Notes under the pieces: model-generated
Seen by the model: the letters and a program-made list of their open reading frames with translations, nothing else
The model's database searches: none
Told to the model about the DNA's origin: nothing
Origin: Flavobacterium pectinovorum
GTDB taxonomy: Bacteria > Bacteroidota > Bacteroidia > Flavobacteriales > Flavobacteriaceae
Length of the DNA: 64,000 bases
NCBI RefSeq assembly: GCF_900142715.1
Contig: NZ_FRBX01000002.1
Coordinates: 620,001 to 684,000, forward strand
Direction of reading: 5' to 3'
Shown: positions 34,079 through 43,708 of the stretch, piece by piece
Numbering within the stretch: the first letter of the stretch is position 1
How the letters are laid out: each line of letters begins with the position of its first letter
Program-made: the position numbers and the translations under genes

Positions 34079-34726
34079 TTATAATATCTCAATTAATTCC
34101 GACGGTTTATTTATTACCACTTTCGCACCACTGCCAATTAATTCTTCTTCTGTTCGATAACCCCAGGAAACTCCAACAGCAAACATATTTGCATTTATTG
34201 CGGTCTGCATATCAATATCAGAATCTCCAACAAACAGAATTTCTTCGGGTTTTAAATTCCAGTTTTTGCTTATTTCTAAAGCTTCAAACGGATTTGGTTT
34301 TTTAAGCTCTTCAGTACTTAAACCAACGGCAGCGTCAAAATAATTAGGAAATATTTCTGCGGCTATTTTTTTGGTAAGTTCGTCTGCTTTGTTTGAAAAG
34401 ACCGCTAATTTAATATTTCTTGAAAACAAATTATCCAGTAACGTTATAATGCCTTCGTATGGTTTTGTTTTTATAGTACAAACTTCGCGATATTCGTTGA
34501 TCATACAATCAAAACAAATTTCAATTTGTTTATCAGAATTGTTTGATGCCGGCAATGCTTTGCTTACCAAATTTCGCAAACCGCTTCCTATGAAATATTG
34601 ATAAATATCATAAGTATGAGTGGGATAATTTAAACCTGTAAGTACAGTATTCATGGCATCTGAAATGTCTTCTAATGAGTTTACTAATGTTCCGTCTAAA
34701 TCAAAAATAATTCCTTTAAATTTCAT
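34079..34726 (-). CDS. HAD-family phosphatase (phosphoglycolate phosphatase-like)
   Basis: 215 aa HAD hydrolase, Cof/Gph subtype. Motif I DLDGTLVNSL (residues 9-18) with the nucleophilic Asp, motif II VFSNKADE, motif III Lys region KKPNPFEALEIS, motif IV FVGDSDIDMQTA near 165. Likely phosphoglycolate or nucleotide/sugar phosphatase; the cap domain is the helical C1 type. Six nt downstream of the BaiN-like gene. Confidence 0.88.
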   Translation of the reverse strand: MKFKGIIFDLDGTLVNSLEDISDAMNTVLTGLNYPTHTYDIYQYFIGSGLRNLVSKALPASNNSDKQIEICFDCMINEYREVCTIKTKPYEGIITLLDNLFSRNIKLAVFSNKADELTKKIAAEIFPNYFDAAVGLSTEELKKPNPFEALEISKNWNLKPEEILFVGDSDIDMQTAINANMFAVGVSWGYRTEEELIGSGAKVVINKPSELIEIL

Positions 34727-34732
34727 TCTATA

Positions 34733-35941
34733 TTATATATTATTAGCCAAAATAAACCCGCTTGTCCAGGCATTTTGAAAATTAAAACCTCCCGTAATCG
34801 CATCTATATTTACAATTTCTCCGGCAAAATATAGATTTTGATGTAATTTACTTTCCATCGTTTTAAAGTTGATTTCTTTTAAATCAATTCCACCCGCAGT
34901 AACAAATTCTTCTTTAAAAGTACTTTTTCCGTTTACCTGAAATTTTGCTTTTGTCAATTGAGAAGCTAAATTCTGCAATTGAATTTTAGATAAATCGGCC
35001 CATTTTGTTTCGATTTCAATTCCCGAAGCTAAAACCAGACTTTCCCATAAACGATTTGGGAAATTGAAAGGTGATTTTTTAGAAACTGCTTTTTTCGCAT
35101 GTTCCTGTTTTAAGTCTTTTAGGATTTTTTCAGCATCTTCGGTATCAACATCATTTAACCAATTGACGAAAATCGTAAACTGATAGTTTTTATCGAATAA
35201 AATACGCGCTCCCCAGGCCGAAAGTTTTAGAATTGCCGGACCGCTCATTCCCCAATGCGTAATTAACAAAGGTCCTGTTGATTCTAGTTTCGTATCTTTT
35301 ACGTTAACGGTAACTTGTGCCGCAACGCCCGGTAATTCTTTTATGCGAGGATCTTTGATATTGAAAGTAAATAGGGAAGGAACAGGGCTCACAATGGCGT
35401 GTCCTTTTTCTTGTAGCATTTCCCAAATTTTAGGATTACTTCCGGTTGCAAGAACTAATTTTTCGGTAATAAATTTATCGCTTTGAGTATCAATTTTCCA
35501 ATGATTTTCGGCTTTGTAAATTGATTGTACACTTTGTCCCGTTAAGACTTTTATGCCGAGTTTTTCGGTTGCTTTTAAGAAACAATCAATAATGGTTTGA
35601 GAAGAATTAGAAACAGGAAACATTCTCCCGTCATCTTCTATTTTTAATTCAACACCATGTTTTTCAAACCATTCAATTGTATCACCAGAACAAAATTGAT
35701 GAAACGGGCCACGAAGTTCTTTTTCGCCTCTGGGATAAAATTTAACCAATTCATTAGGTTCAAAACAGGCGTGTGTAACGTTGCAGCGTCCACCGCCGGA
35801 AACGCGGACTTTAGAAAGTACTTCTTTTCCTCTTTCTAAAATGGCAATTTTTAGTTTTGGATTTTTCTCTGCAATATTAATCGCCGTGAAAAATCCTGCA
35901 GCGCCTCCGCCAACAATAATTATGTCGAAATTTTGAATCAT
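34733..35941 (-). CDS. BaiN/HI0933-family flavoprotein
   Basis: 402 aa. FAD-binding GGGAAGFFTAINIA near residues 11-24, and the family motif SGGGRCNVTHACFEPN (about 48-63), with a terminal EIVNIDAITGGFNFQNAWTSG. Members of this family (HI0933, BaiN) are NAD(P)/FAD-dependent oxidoreductases of unclear substrate. Upstream of the HAD gene, probably co-transcribed. Confidence 0.9.
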   Translation of the reverse strand: MIQNFDIIIVGGGAAGFFTAINIAEKNPKLKIAILERGKEVLSKVRVSGGGRCNVTHACFEPNELVKFYPRGEKELRGPFHQFCSGDTIEWFEKHGVELKIEDDGRMFPVSNSSQTIIDCFLKATEKLGIKVLTGQSVQSIYKAENHWKIDTQSDKFITEKLVLATGSNPKIWEMLQEKGHAIVSPVPSLFTFNIKDPRIKELPGVAAQVTVNVKDTKLESTGPLLITHWGMSGPAILKLSAWGARILFDKNYQFTIFVNWLNDVDTEDAEKILKDLKQEHAKKAVSKKSPFNFPNRLWESLVLASGIEIETKWADLSKIQLQNLASQLTKAKFQVNGKSTFKEEFVTAGGIDLKEINFKTMESKLHQNLYFAGEIVNIDAITGGFNFQNAWTSGFILANNI

Positions 35942-36020
35942 ATTATTTGGTTTGCCACGATTTTTTTGCCACGAATTACACGAATTAGCACAAATTTTTA
36001 AGGCGTGGACTTGTTAAATT

Positions 36021-36053
36021 ATTTTTGTCAAAGTTTTAAACTTTGACAAAAAT
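36021..36053. repeat. TTTGTCAAAG palindromic repeat (third copy)
   Basis: Perfect 16-bp arms (36021-36036 and 36038-36053) around one T. Follows the glycerophosphodiesterase stop on the minus strand and could terminate that gene. Confidence 0.7.
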
Positions 36054-36065
36054 TACAATGATTTT

Positions 36066-36743
36066 TTATAGTTTATCCGGAAAATCACTAATAATTCCGT
36101 CTACATTATAGCTTTTTATTTTTTGAATATCTTCATCAGAATCTACTGTCCAGGGCAAAACCAGAAATCCTTTCTTTTGTATTTCCTTGGTGTTTTCCTG
36201 ATTCAATAATTGATAATCCGGATGAATGGCACGAGCTTTTATTTTTTCGGCGAAAGCCAAAGCTGTATCGATATTTTCTTCTGTTAAAACTCCAATTGCA
36301 ATATTTGAATTTAAATTGTGAACTTCCTGCAACATATTCCAGTCAAAACTTGAAATGATAAAATGCTCATAATTCCAGTTTTTATCCGAAATATATTCTT
36401 CAATTAAAGCAACAACTTTATGAGGAGTTCCTATGCCTTTCAATTCAATATTGATGAGGCATTTTTTGTCCACTAAATCAAAAACTTCGTTTAACGTTGG
36501 AATTTCAAGTTGATCCGCAATCAAAAACGATTTTAATTCGCTTAAAGATAAAGTATTTACAAAACCTTTTCCATTGGTTGTTCTGTCGATGGTTTCGTCG
36601 TGAATTACGATTATATGTCCGTCGGAACTTAAATGAACATCGAATTCTATTCCATCAGCATTTAAGTCTAATGCCTTTTGAAAAGCCTGTAAAGTGTTCT
36701 CGGGTTCGTATCCTTTGGCGCCGCGATGTGCTATTTTTAGCAT
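36066..36743 (-). CDS. Glycerophosphodiester phosphodiesterase
   Basis: About 225 aa from the Met at 36743 (MLKIAHRGAKGYEPENTLQA). The longer frame from 36800 adds 19 residues that come from the GCAAAG repeat and is rejected. GDPD motifs: HRG...PENT near residues 6-16, DGIEFDVHLSSDG near 30-42 with the metal-binding E and D, and HDETIDRTTNG near 49-59. Splits glycerophosphodiesters into glycerol-3-phosphate and an alcohol. Cytosolic form. Confidence 0.92.
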   Translation of the reverse strand: MLKIAHRGAKGYEPENTLQAFQKALDLNADGIEFDVHLSSDGHIIVIHDETIDRTTNGKGFVNTLSLSELKSFLIADQLEIPTLNEVFDLVDKKCLINIELKGIGTPHKVVALIEEYISDKNWNYEHFIISSFDWNMLQEVHNLNSNIAIGVLTEENIDTALAFAEKIKARAIHPDYQLLNQENTKEIQKKGFLVLPWTVDSDEDIQKIKSYNVDGIISDFPDKL

Positions 36744-36759
36744 TTTCTTTGTGAGTAAG

Positions 36760-36960
36760 TTTAACCGCAAAGGTCGCAAAGATTTACGCAAAGTGCGCAA
36801 GGATTTATATAAAAAAAGTTCGCCACAGATTTCACAGATTACGATGATTTTTTTTACGCAGATTTTAAAAAGATTTAAGCAGATTCACGCAGATAATTTT
36901 TAAAAATTTAAATCTGCTTAGATCTGCAAAATCTGCGTGACAAACTTTGCGATTTTGTTT
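36760..36960. repeat. GCAAAG and CACAGATT repeats upstream of the glycerophosphodiesterase
   Basis: Runs of CGCAAAG (36765-36810) are followed by CACAGATTTCACAGATTA and its partner ATCTGCTTAGATCTGC near 36910. Related to 28205-28320 and 60123-60262. No gene inside. Confidence 0.5.
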
Positions 36961-36968
36961 CATTGCTT

Positions 36969-38558
36969 TTAAGCAAGTTCTAACAAAACAAGACCGTATT
37001 CAGAATCGATGATTGCTTTTCCGTTTTGGACTTCTGTTTCTTGTCCTGAAAAAGCGTCTTTTAATTTGGTTCCATCTTCAAAAACAGAATCAACCGGAAG
37101 TTCTTTTCGACCAGTTCCCAAATCTAAACCAATTACAACTTCATCTTTATAATTAACTTTAGTAAAACTTCTTGAAAAAATATACGGTTTATCTGAAATC
37201 ATATTGTGTATTCCTGCTCCAACCGCAGGATGATTTCTGCGGAATTGTCCTAGTTTTTGCCAATGCCAAAGTATCCTCTGCGTTTCTTCATTTGACTCAA
37301 CATCTTCCCAATTCATGAAAGATCGTAAAGTTGCGTCGCCTTCAGTGCCTTCAATTACTAATGAACGACCCGTTTCGTCACCATAATAAACCTGAGAAAT
37401 TCCCGGAGAGAGCAATAATTTGGTTCCCGCTTCAAAAGTTCTGTTTCGATTTCCATCAAATGGAGTGGGATCGTCGTGGGATGATACGTAATTCAGAACG
37501 CTAAAACCTTTTAATTCATTTTGAAGTTTTGCTGAATATTTTGAAAATATAACTTCATAATCGTTTTGAGCATCGAGTTTAAATTCAAAATTAATCATGC
37601 AGTTAAAACCATTTTCGAAATAGTTTACTTTTCGATCTCCAAAATCATAATCCAGTCCGCTGCTTATTTCATAACCATAAACTTCAGCAATCGTATAAAA
37701 CGGATTCTGATCTAAAACTTCAAGCGGATGATGTTTTTTCCAGGTTTCAAATGCGTAATCACATTCTTTTCTAAAATCAACCCAAACATCTTCATCTGTA
37801 TGTTTTACAGTATCAGCTCTGTAACCGTCAATTCCAAATTCCAGAATATAATCGGTTAACCACTTTATGATGTAATATTTTGGAGTTCTTGGGTAATTTG
37901 TTCTTTTGAAGAATTCATTTAACGAGGTAATTTCTTTTTCATAACGACCTTCATTTTTCCATTTTTCGATTAAAAAAGAAGGCAGTTCCACTTCCTGATT
38001 GCTTTCGGTTCTTACGTCCGGAAGATTATCGACTAAAGTGCACATCGTTGTGTTTTCGAATGATTTATAATCGCAGACAATTCCAGTTCTAACCCAGTCT
38101 TCCGGCCACATCGGGTCTTCTGCGGTTACAGGTCCGGTGTGATTAATAACGCCGTCAAGCATAATTCTAATGCCTTTTTCGTGTGCTTTTTTAACAAGAT
38201 TGGCTAAATCTTCTTTTGTTCCGAAATTAGGGTCTAAAGCCGTCCAGTCTCTCGCCCAATAACCGTGAAACCCATAACTAAGCCCGGTTCCTTCGTCAAC
38301 GCCGTCGTGAATTTGTTCTACAATCGGCGTAAGCCAAATGGCATTTATTCCCAATTCATCAAAATAGCCTTCGTCGATCTTTTTTATAATTCCGATGATA
38401 TCTCCGCCTTCAAAACCACGTAATTTTCCCGGAGTTTTGGTTCTGTTGAAGTTTAAATCATTGAATGGATTTCCATTGTAAAAACGATCGGTAAGTAAAA
38501 AATAAATATTTGCTCCTTCCCAAACGAAAGGCGGTTTAGAAGTATTTTCGTTATTCAT
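36969..38558 (-). CDS. Cytosolic GH13 alpha-amylase family enzyme
   Basis: 529 aa glycoside hydrolase without signal peptide. GH13 regions: DGVINHTGP near 137, GIDGYRADTVKH near 239-250 with the nucleophile Asp, YTIAEVYGYE near 288-297 with the acid/base Glu, and YVSSHDDPTPFDG near 371-383 with the third Asp. Acts on maltodextrins in the cytosol, e.g. neopullulanase-like or cyclodextrinase-type. Downstream of the secreted GH13 gene, separated by a repeat (38559-38807). Confidence 0.88.
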   Translation of the reverse strand: MNNENTSKPPFVWEGANIYFLLTDRFYNGNPFNDLNFNRTKTPGKLRGFEGGDIIGIIKKIDEGYFDELGINAIWLTPIVEQIHDGVDEGTGLSYGFHGYWARDWTALDPNFGTKEDLANLVKKAHEKGIRIMLDGVINHTGPVTAEDPMWPEDWVRTGIVCDYKSFENTTMCTLVDNLPDVRTESNQEVELPSFLIEKWKNEGRYEKEITSLNEFFKRTNYPRTPKYYIIKWLTDYILEFGIDGYRADTVKHTDEDVWVDFRKECDYAFETWKKHHPLEVLDQNPFYTIAEVYGYEISSGLDYDFGDRKVNYFENGFNCMINFEFKLDAQNDYEVIFSKYSAKLQNELKGFSVLNYVSSHDDPTPFDGNRNRTFEAGTKLLLSPGISQVYYGDETGRSLVIEGTEGDATLRSFMNWEDVESNEETQRILWHWQKLGQFRRNHPAVGAGIHNMISDKPYIFSRSFTKVNYKDEVVIGLDLGTGRKELPVDSVFEDGTKLKDAFSGQETEVQNGKAIIDSEYGLVLLELA

Positions 38559-38619
38559 TAAAATTAATTTTGAGCGAGAATATTAAAGATAAAGAAAGGA
38601 AATCATATAAATGAAAAAA

Positions 38620-38670
38620 CCGCCATGAATTCACGAATTTATAAAAGAATAATTCGTGAATTCGTGGCGG
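38620..38670. repeat. Inverted repeat CCGCCATGAATTCACGAATTT
   Basis: Left arm 38620-38640 and right arm 38651-38670 pair almost perfectly around a short loop, in the gap before the cytosolic GH13 gene. The text near 35955 (GCCACGAATTACACGAATTAG) is a variant of the same repeat. Confidence 0.6.
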
Positions 38671-38700
38671 AAATATATTGTGTTAGATTTTACCGTTGTT

Positions 38701-38733
38701 AGACCTGACAGGTTTTTAAAACCTGTCAGGTCT
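38701..38733. repeat. CCTGACAGG palindromic repeat (second copy)
   Basis: Perfect 16-bp arms (38701-38716 and 38718-38733). Same family as 1619-1651. Confidence 0.75.
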
Positions 38734-38749
38734 CTTTGAAGATAAAAAA

Positions 38750-38769
38750 AGACGCACTGCTGTGCGTCT
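38750..38769. repeat. AGACGCAC hairpin repeat
   Basis: AGACGCAC (38750-38757) pairs with GTGCGTCT (38762-38769) around a 4-nt loop. From memory this GAGACGCAC-type dyad is widely dispersed in Flavobacterium and other genomes. It may terminate the secreted GH13 gene that ends at 38808. Confidence 0.5.
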
Positions 38770-38807
38770 CTACGATATGCGTTGTGTGAAAAAAATCTTT
38801 GATGTTT

Positions 38808-40679
38808 TTATTCCAATTCTAAAACCACAGCCGATTTTGGTTCTAAAGTAATTTCAGTAGATAAATCAAATGTTTTTCCGGTCAAAACATCTTTCCCTGA
38901 CTTAAAGTTTTTGATGTTTTCTTTGAAACGATTGGTTTTAATAGTTTGGGCTGTAGCATTATTATTAAAAACCACCATCACCGTTTTAGTATCTGTATAT
39001 CTAAAATAAACGTAATTATTATTTTCAGGAATATAATGTGTCATTTTTCCGAAGTGAACGGCTTCGTTTGATTTTCTCCAGTTGAATAATTTCGATGTAA
39101 AATCAAAATATTTTGCTTGTTCAGGAGTTCTTCCAGCTGCGGTTAGCGCATTGTTTTTATCACCTGCCCATCCTCCTGGAAAATCCTGACGAATGTCTGC
39201 ATCTCCTTTGCTTTTGTCACCGCCCATTCCAATTTCTGAACCATAATACAATTGTGGAATTCCGCGAACTGTAGCCAATAAAGTCATTGCTAGCTTGTAT
39301 TTAGGAAAATCATATTTAAACTTATCATTCATACGATCTGTATCGTGATTTTCGGCAAAAACTAAAATGTTGTTGGTATTTGGATACAGATAATCCATTG
39401 CAAAATTATTGTAGAATTTAATCATTCCGTTATCCCAGGTTCCTTCACTTTCACTAAATGCAGAAACCACTTGACTTTGAAGCGTAAAATCCATTACACT
39501 TGGTAAATTCGAATTGTAGTTTTCGATGGCACCAATTTTACTGTCTTTTTGCCAATAAGCCAAATTCGCCTGATTGTGCATCCAGATTTCGCCTACAATA
39601 TTAAAATTCGGATATTCAGTTGTAATGGATTTTGCCCAATTTGCCATCGCCGTTGCATCAGAATAGTTATAAGTATCTACTCTAAATCCGTCAAGATTAG
39701 CAAACTCTATCCACCAAATTGCGTTTTGAGTTAGGTATTTTGCTACCAAAGGATTTCTCAAATTCAAGTCCGGCATTGAAGGTACAAACCAACCGTCAAC
39801 ACAAACTTCCTGATCTATTTTTGATGCATGAATATCTGTAATAACTTCACGACGGTGGTGTGTTTGGGTGAAGTTTTCGAACTGATTGAACCATGTTTTG
39901 GTCGGAATATCTTTCATCATCCAATGCGTAATTCCCCAGTGATTCGTTACATAATCCATAACTAGTTTCATGTTCTTTTTGTGCATTTCTGCAGATAAAC
40001 GAGCGTAATCGTCGTTAGTTCCGTAACGCGGATCAATTTTGTAAACATCAGATTGTCCGTAAGTGTGGTATGAATGCTGTTTGTCGTTGTCTTCGCATAA
40101 AGGTGTACTCCAAATTGTTGTAGCACCAAGAGAGGAAATATAATCTAAGTTTTTGATAATTCCTTCAATATCTCCGCCGTGACGTCCGCTTGGATCCTGG
40201 CGATTTCCCTTTTCTGTTAAAGATGGGTCGCTGTCGTTTTTCGGATTTCCGTTAGCAAAACGATCGGGCATGATTAAGTAAATCATATCCGATGCATCGT
40301 AACTTTTTCTGTCTGCTGAGTTTGCTCTTCTTTCTTTAAGCGAATATTTCTGCGTAAATGCAACTTTATTTTTGGTTTTGAAAGAGAAAACCAATTCAGA
40401 AGCTTTTAGGTTTTGCGTATCAATTGTTACGAAAAGGTAATTTGGATTTTCCGTTTTTTCTACATTTTTGATCACGACATTGTTTGAAACCGAAGCTTCG
40501 TATTGAGCAATGTTTTTTCCGTAGAACATAATCTGCAACTCCGGATTTTTCATTCCGGCGTACCAAAACGGCGGTTCTACTTTTTGGATTTGCGCTTTCG
40601 CGGAAGCAGAAAACAACAAGACCATTAAGATTAATGTATAGATTGAATGATGTATAAGTGATATTTTGTGGTTTTTCAT
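38808..40679 (-). CDS. Secreted GH13 enzyme (periplasmic neopullulanase/cyclomaltodextrinase-like)
   Basis: About 623 aa from the Met at 40679 (MKNHKISLIHHSIYTLIL), with a signal peptide ending SASAKA; upstream in-frame Mets overlap the esterase gene and are rejected. An N-terminal beta domain of the cyclomaltodextrinase type (IQKVEPPFWYAGMKNPEL) precedes the catalytic barrel: MDYVTNHWG, DGFRVDTYNYSD, NIVGEIWMHN and VFAENHDTDRM. Resembles SusA in role: cutting oligosaccharides in the periplasm. Directly downstream of the esterase gene with a 4-nt gap. Confidence 0.88.
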   Translation of the reverse strand: MKNHKISLIHHSIYTLILMVLLFSASAKAQIQKVEPPFWYAGMKNPELQIMFYGKNIAQYEASVSNNVVIKNVEKTENPNYLFVTIDTQNLKASELVFSFKTKNKVAFTQKYSLKERRANSADRKSYDASDMIYLIMPDRFANGNPKNDSDPSLTEKGNRQDPSGRHGGDIEGIIKNLDYISSLGATTIWSTPLCEDNDKQHSYHTYGQSDVYKIDPRYGTNDDYARLSAEMHKKNMKLVMDYVTNHWGITHWMMKDIPTKTWFNQFENFTQTHHRREVITDIHASKIDQEVCVDGWFVPSMPDLNLRNPLVAKYLTQNAIWWIEFANLDGFRVDTYNYSDATAMANWAKSITTEYPNFNIVGEIWMHNQANLAYWQKDSKIGAIENYNSNLPSVMDFTLQSQVVSAFSESEGTWDNGMIKFYNNFAMDYLYPNTNNILVFAENHDTDRMNDKFKYDFPKYKLAMTLLATVRGIPQLYYGSEIGMGGDKSKGDADIRQDFPGGWAGDKNNALTAAGRTPEQAKYFDFTSKLFNWRKSNEAVHFGKMTHYIPENNNYVYFRYTDTKTVMVVFNNNATAQTIKTNRFKENIKNFKSGKDVLTGKTFDLSTEITLEPKSAVVLELE

Positions 40680-40683
40680 AATT

Positions 40684-41391
40684 TTATTTTTTTGATTTCT
40701 TTTGTTTGAGCATCCATTTATATATTTCTGGATTTTTCTCATATAGATATTCAATTCCGTGACCCTCATTTTCTAAACGAGTAAACTTGAAATTGTTTTT
40801 GTTTTCACATGATTCAAGACCTTTGACGATTCTTTCAGTTTCGGTAATTGAAATTTTATCATCAGCAGTTCCGTGAAATGCCCAAATAGGAATTTTACTC
40901 AAATTACAGATTCTTGATAAATCGCTATCATTAATTCCTCCACAAAGAGGCACAATTGCAGCAAAAACATCAGGAAAATCCAGAGCAGTAATGTATGTAC
41001 CATAGCCGCCCATGCTAATTCCTGTAATATAAATTCGGCTGGTATCGATTCTATATTTTGCTGATAAATCAGCATATAAAGTTTTGAACCAATTTTCTGT
41101 TGACCAGTATTTATTGTCAGGACATTGAGGAGAAGCAATTATAAAGTCAAAATTTTCTCCTTTTTCAACAAGATAAGGCAATCCATAAGCCTTTAATTTG
41201 TTTAGATCGTTGCCTTTTTGTCCTCCGCCATGAAGATAAATTACAAGCGGGTATTTTTTTGTTTCTTTTGAATAGTCTTTAGGCAAATACAAGAGATAAT
41301 TATATTTTGCAACAGCCTTTGTTTGAGAATAAATATTAATTCCTGAAAATACGATTAAAAGAATCAAAAATTTTAGCTTATAATTATTCAT
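40684..41391 (-). CDS. Secreted esterase/phospholipase-type alpha/beta hydrolase
   Basis: About 235 aa from the Met at 41391, which begins a signal peptide (MNNYKLKFLILLIVFSGINIYSQ). A longer frame from 41442 starts inside a palindromic repeat and is rejected. Alpha/beta hydrolase: oxyanion HGGGQKGND, nucleophile in GISMGGYGT, Asp in GTADDKIS and His in NEGHGIEYLY. PHB-depolymerase/dienelactone-hydrolase-like, likely de-esterifying a carbohydrate. In the same unit as the periplasmic GH13 enzyme, so it may remove acyl groups from starch derivatives (inference). Confidence 0.8.
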   Translation of the reverse strand: MNNYKLKFLILLIVFSGINIYSQTKAVAKYNYLLYLPKDYSKETKKYPLVIYLHGGGQKGNDLNKLKAYGLPYLVEKGENFDFIIASPQCPDNKYWSTENWFKTLYADLSAKYRIDTSRIYITGISMGGYGTYITALDFPDVFAAIVPLCGGINDSDLSRICNLSKIPIWAFHGTADDKISITETERIVKGLESCENKNNFKFTRLENEGHGIEYLYEKNPEIYKWMLKQKKSKK

Positions 41392-41423
41392 TCTAATCGG
41401 TTTTATAATTTGATTTCCTGCAA

Positions 41424-41439
41424 TCCCGAAGCTTCGGGA
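41424..41439. repeat. TCCCGAAGCTTCGGGA palindrome
   Basis: A 16-nt perfect palindrome, the same core as 11091-11107, 20200-20215, 32400-32415 and 60360-60375. It lies just upstream of the esterase start. Confidence 0.8.
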
Positions 41440-41440
41440 C

Positions 41441-41503
41441 AAAACCTTGTAGGTATATTTGAGAAAAGTTTAAACCTACAAGGTTTTGGAAACCTTGCAG
41501 GAT
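41441..41503. repeat. AAACCTTGTAGGT dyads
   Basis: AAAACCTTGTAGGT (41441-41454) and ACCTACAAGGTTTT (41474-41487) are inverted copies; the second continues into AAACCTTGCAGG (41490-41501). Same layout as the CCTGACAGG and TTTGTCAAAG families. Confidence 0.6.
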
Positions 41504-41520
41504 AAATATATCAGATTAAA

Positions 41521-41560
41521 AAAAAGACAAGCAATCTCGGGGAAAATTGCCTGTCTTTTT
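41521..41560 (-). terminator. Terminator of the GH65/GH97 operon
   Basis: Arms 41521-41535 and 41546-41560 pair with one mismatch (15 bp), followed by a T-run on the minus strand (AAAAA of the + strand). Seven nt past the GH97 stop. Confidence 0.7.
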
Positions 41561-41566
41561 AGAAAA

Positions 41567-43708
<2,142 letters not shown>

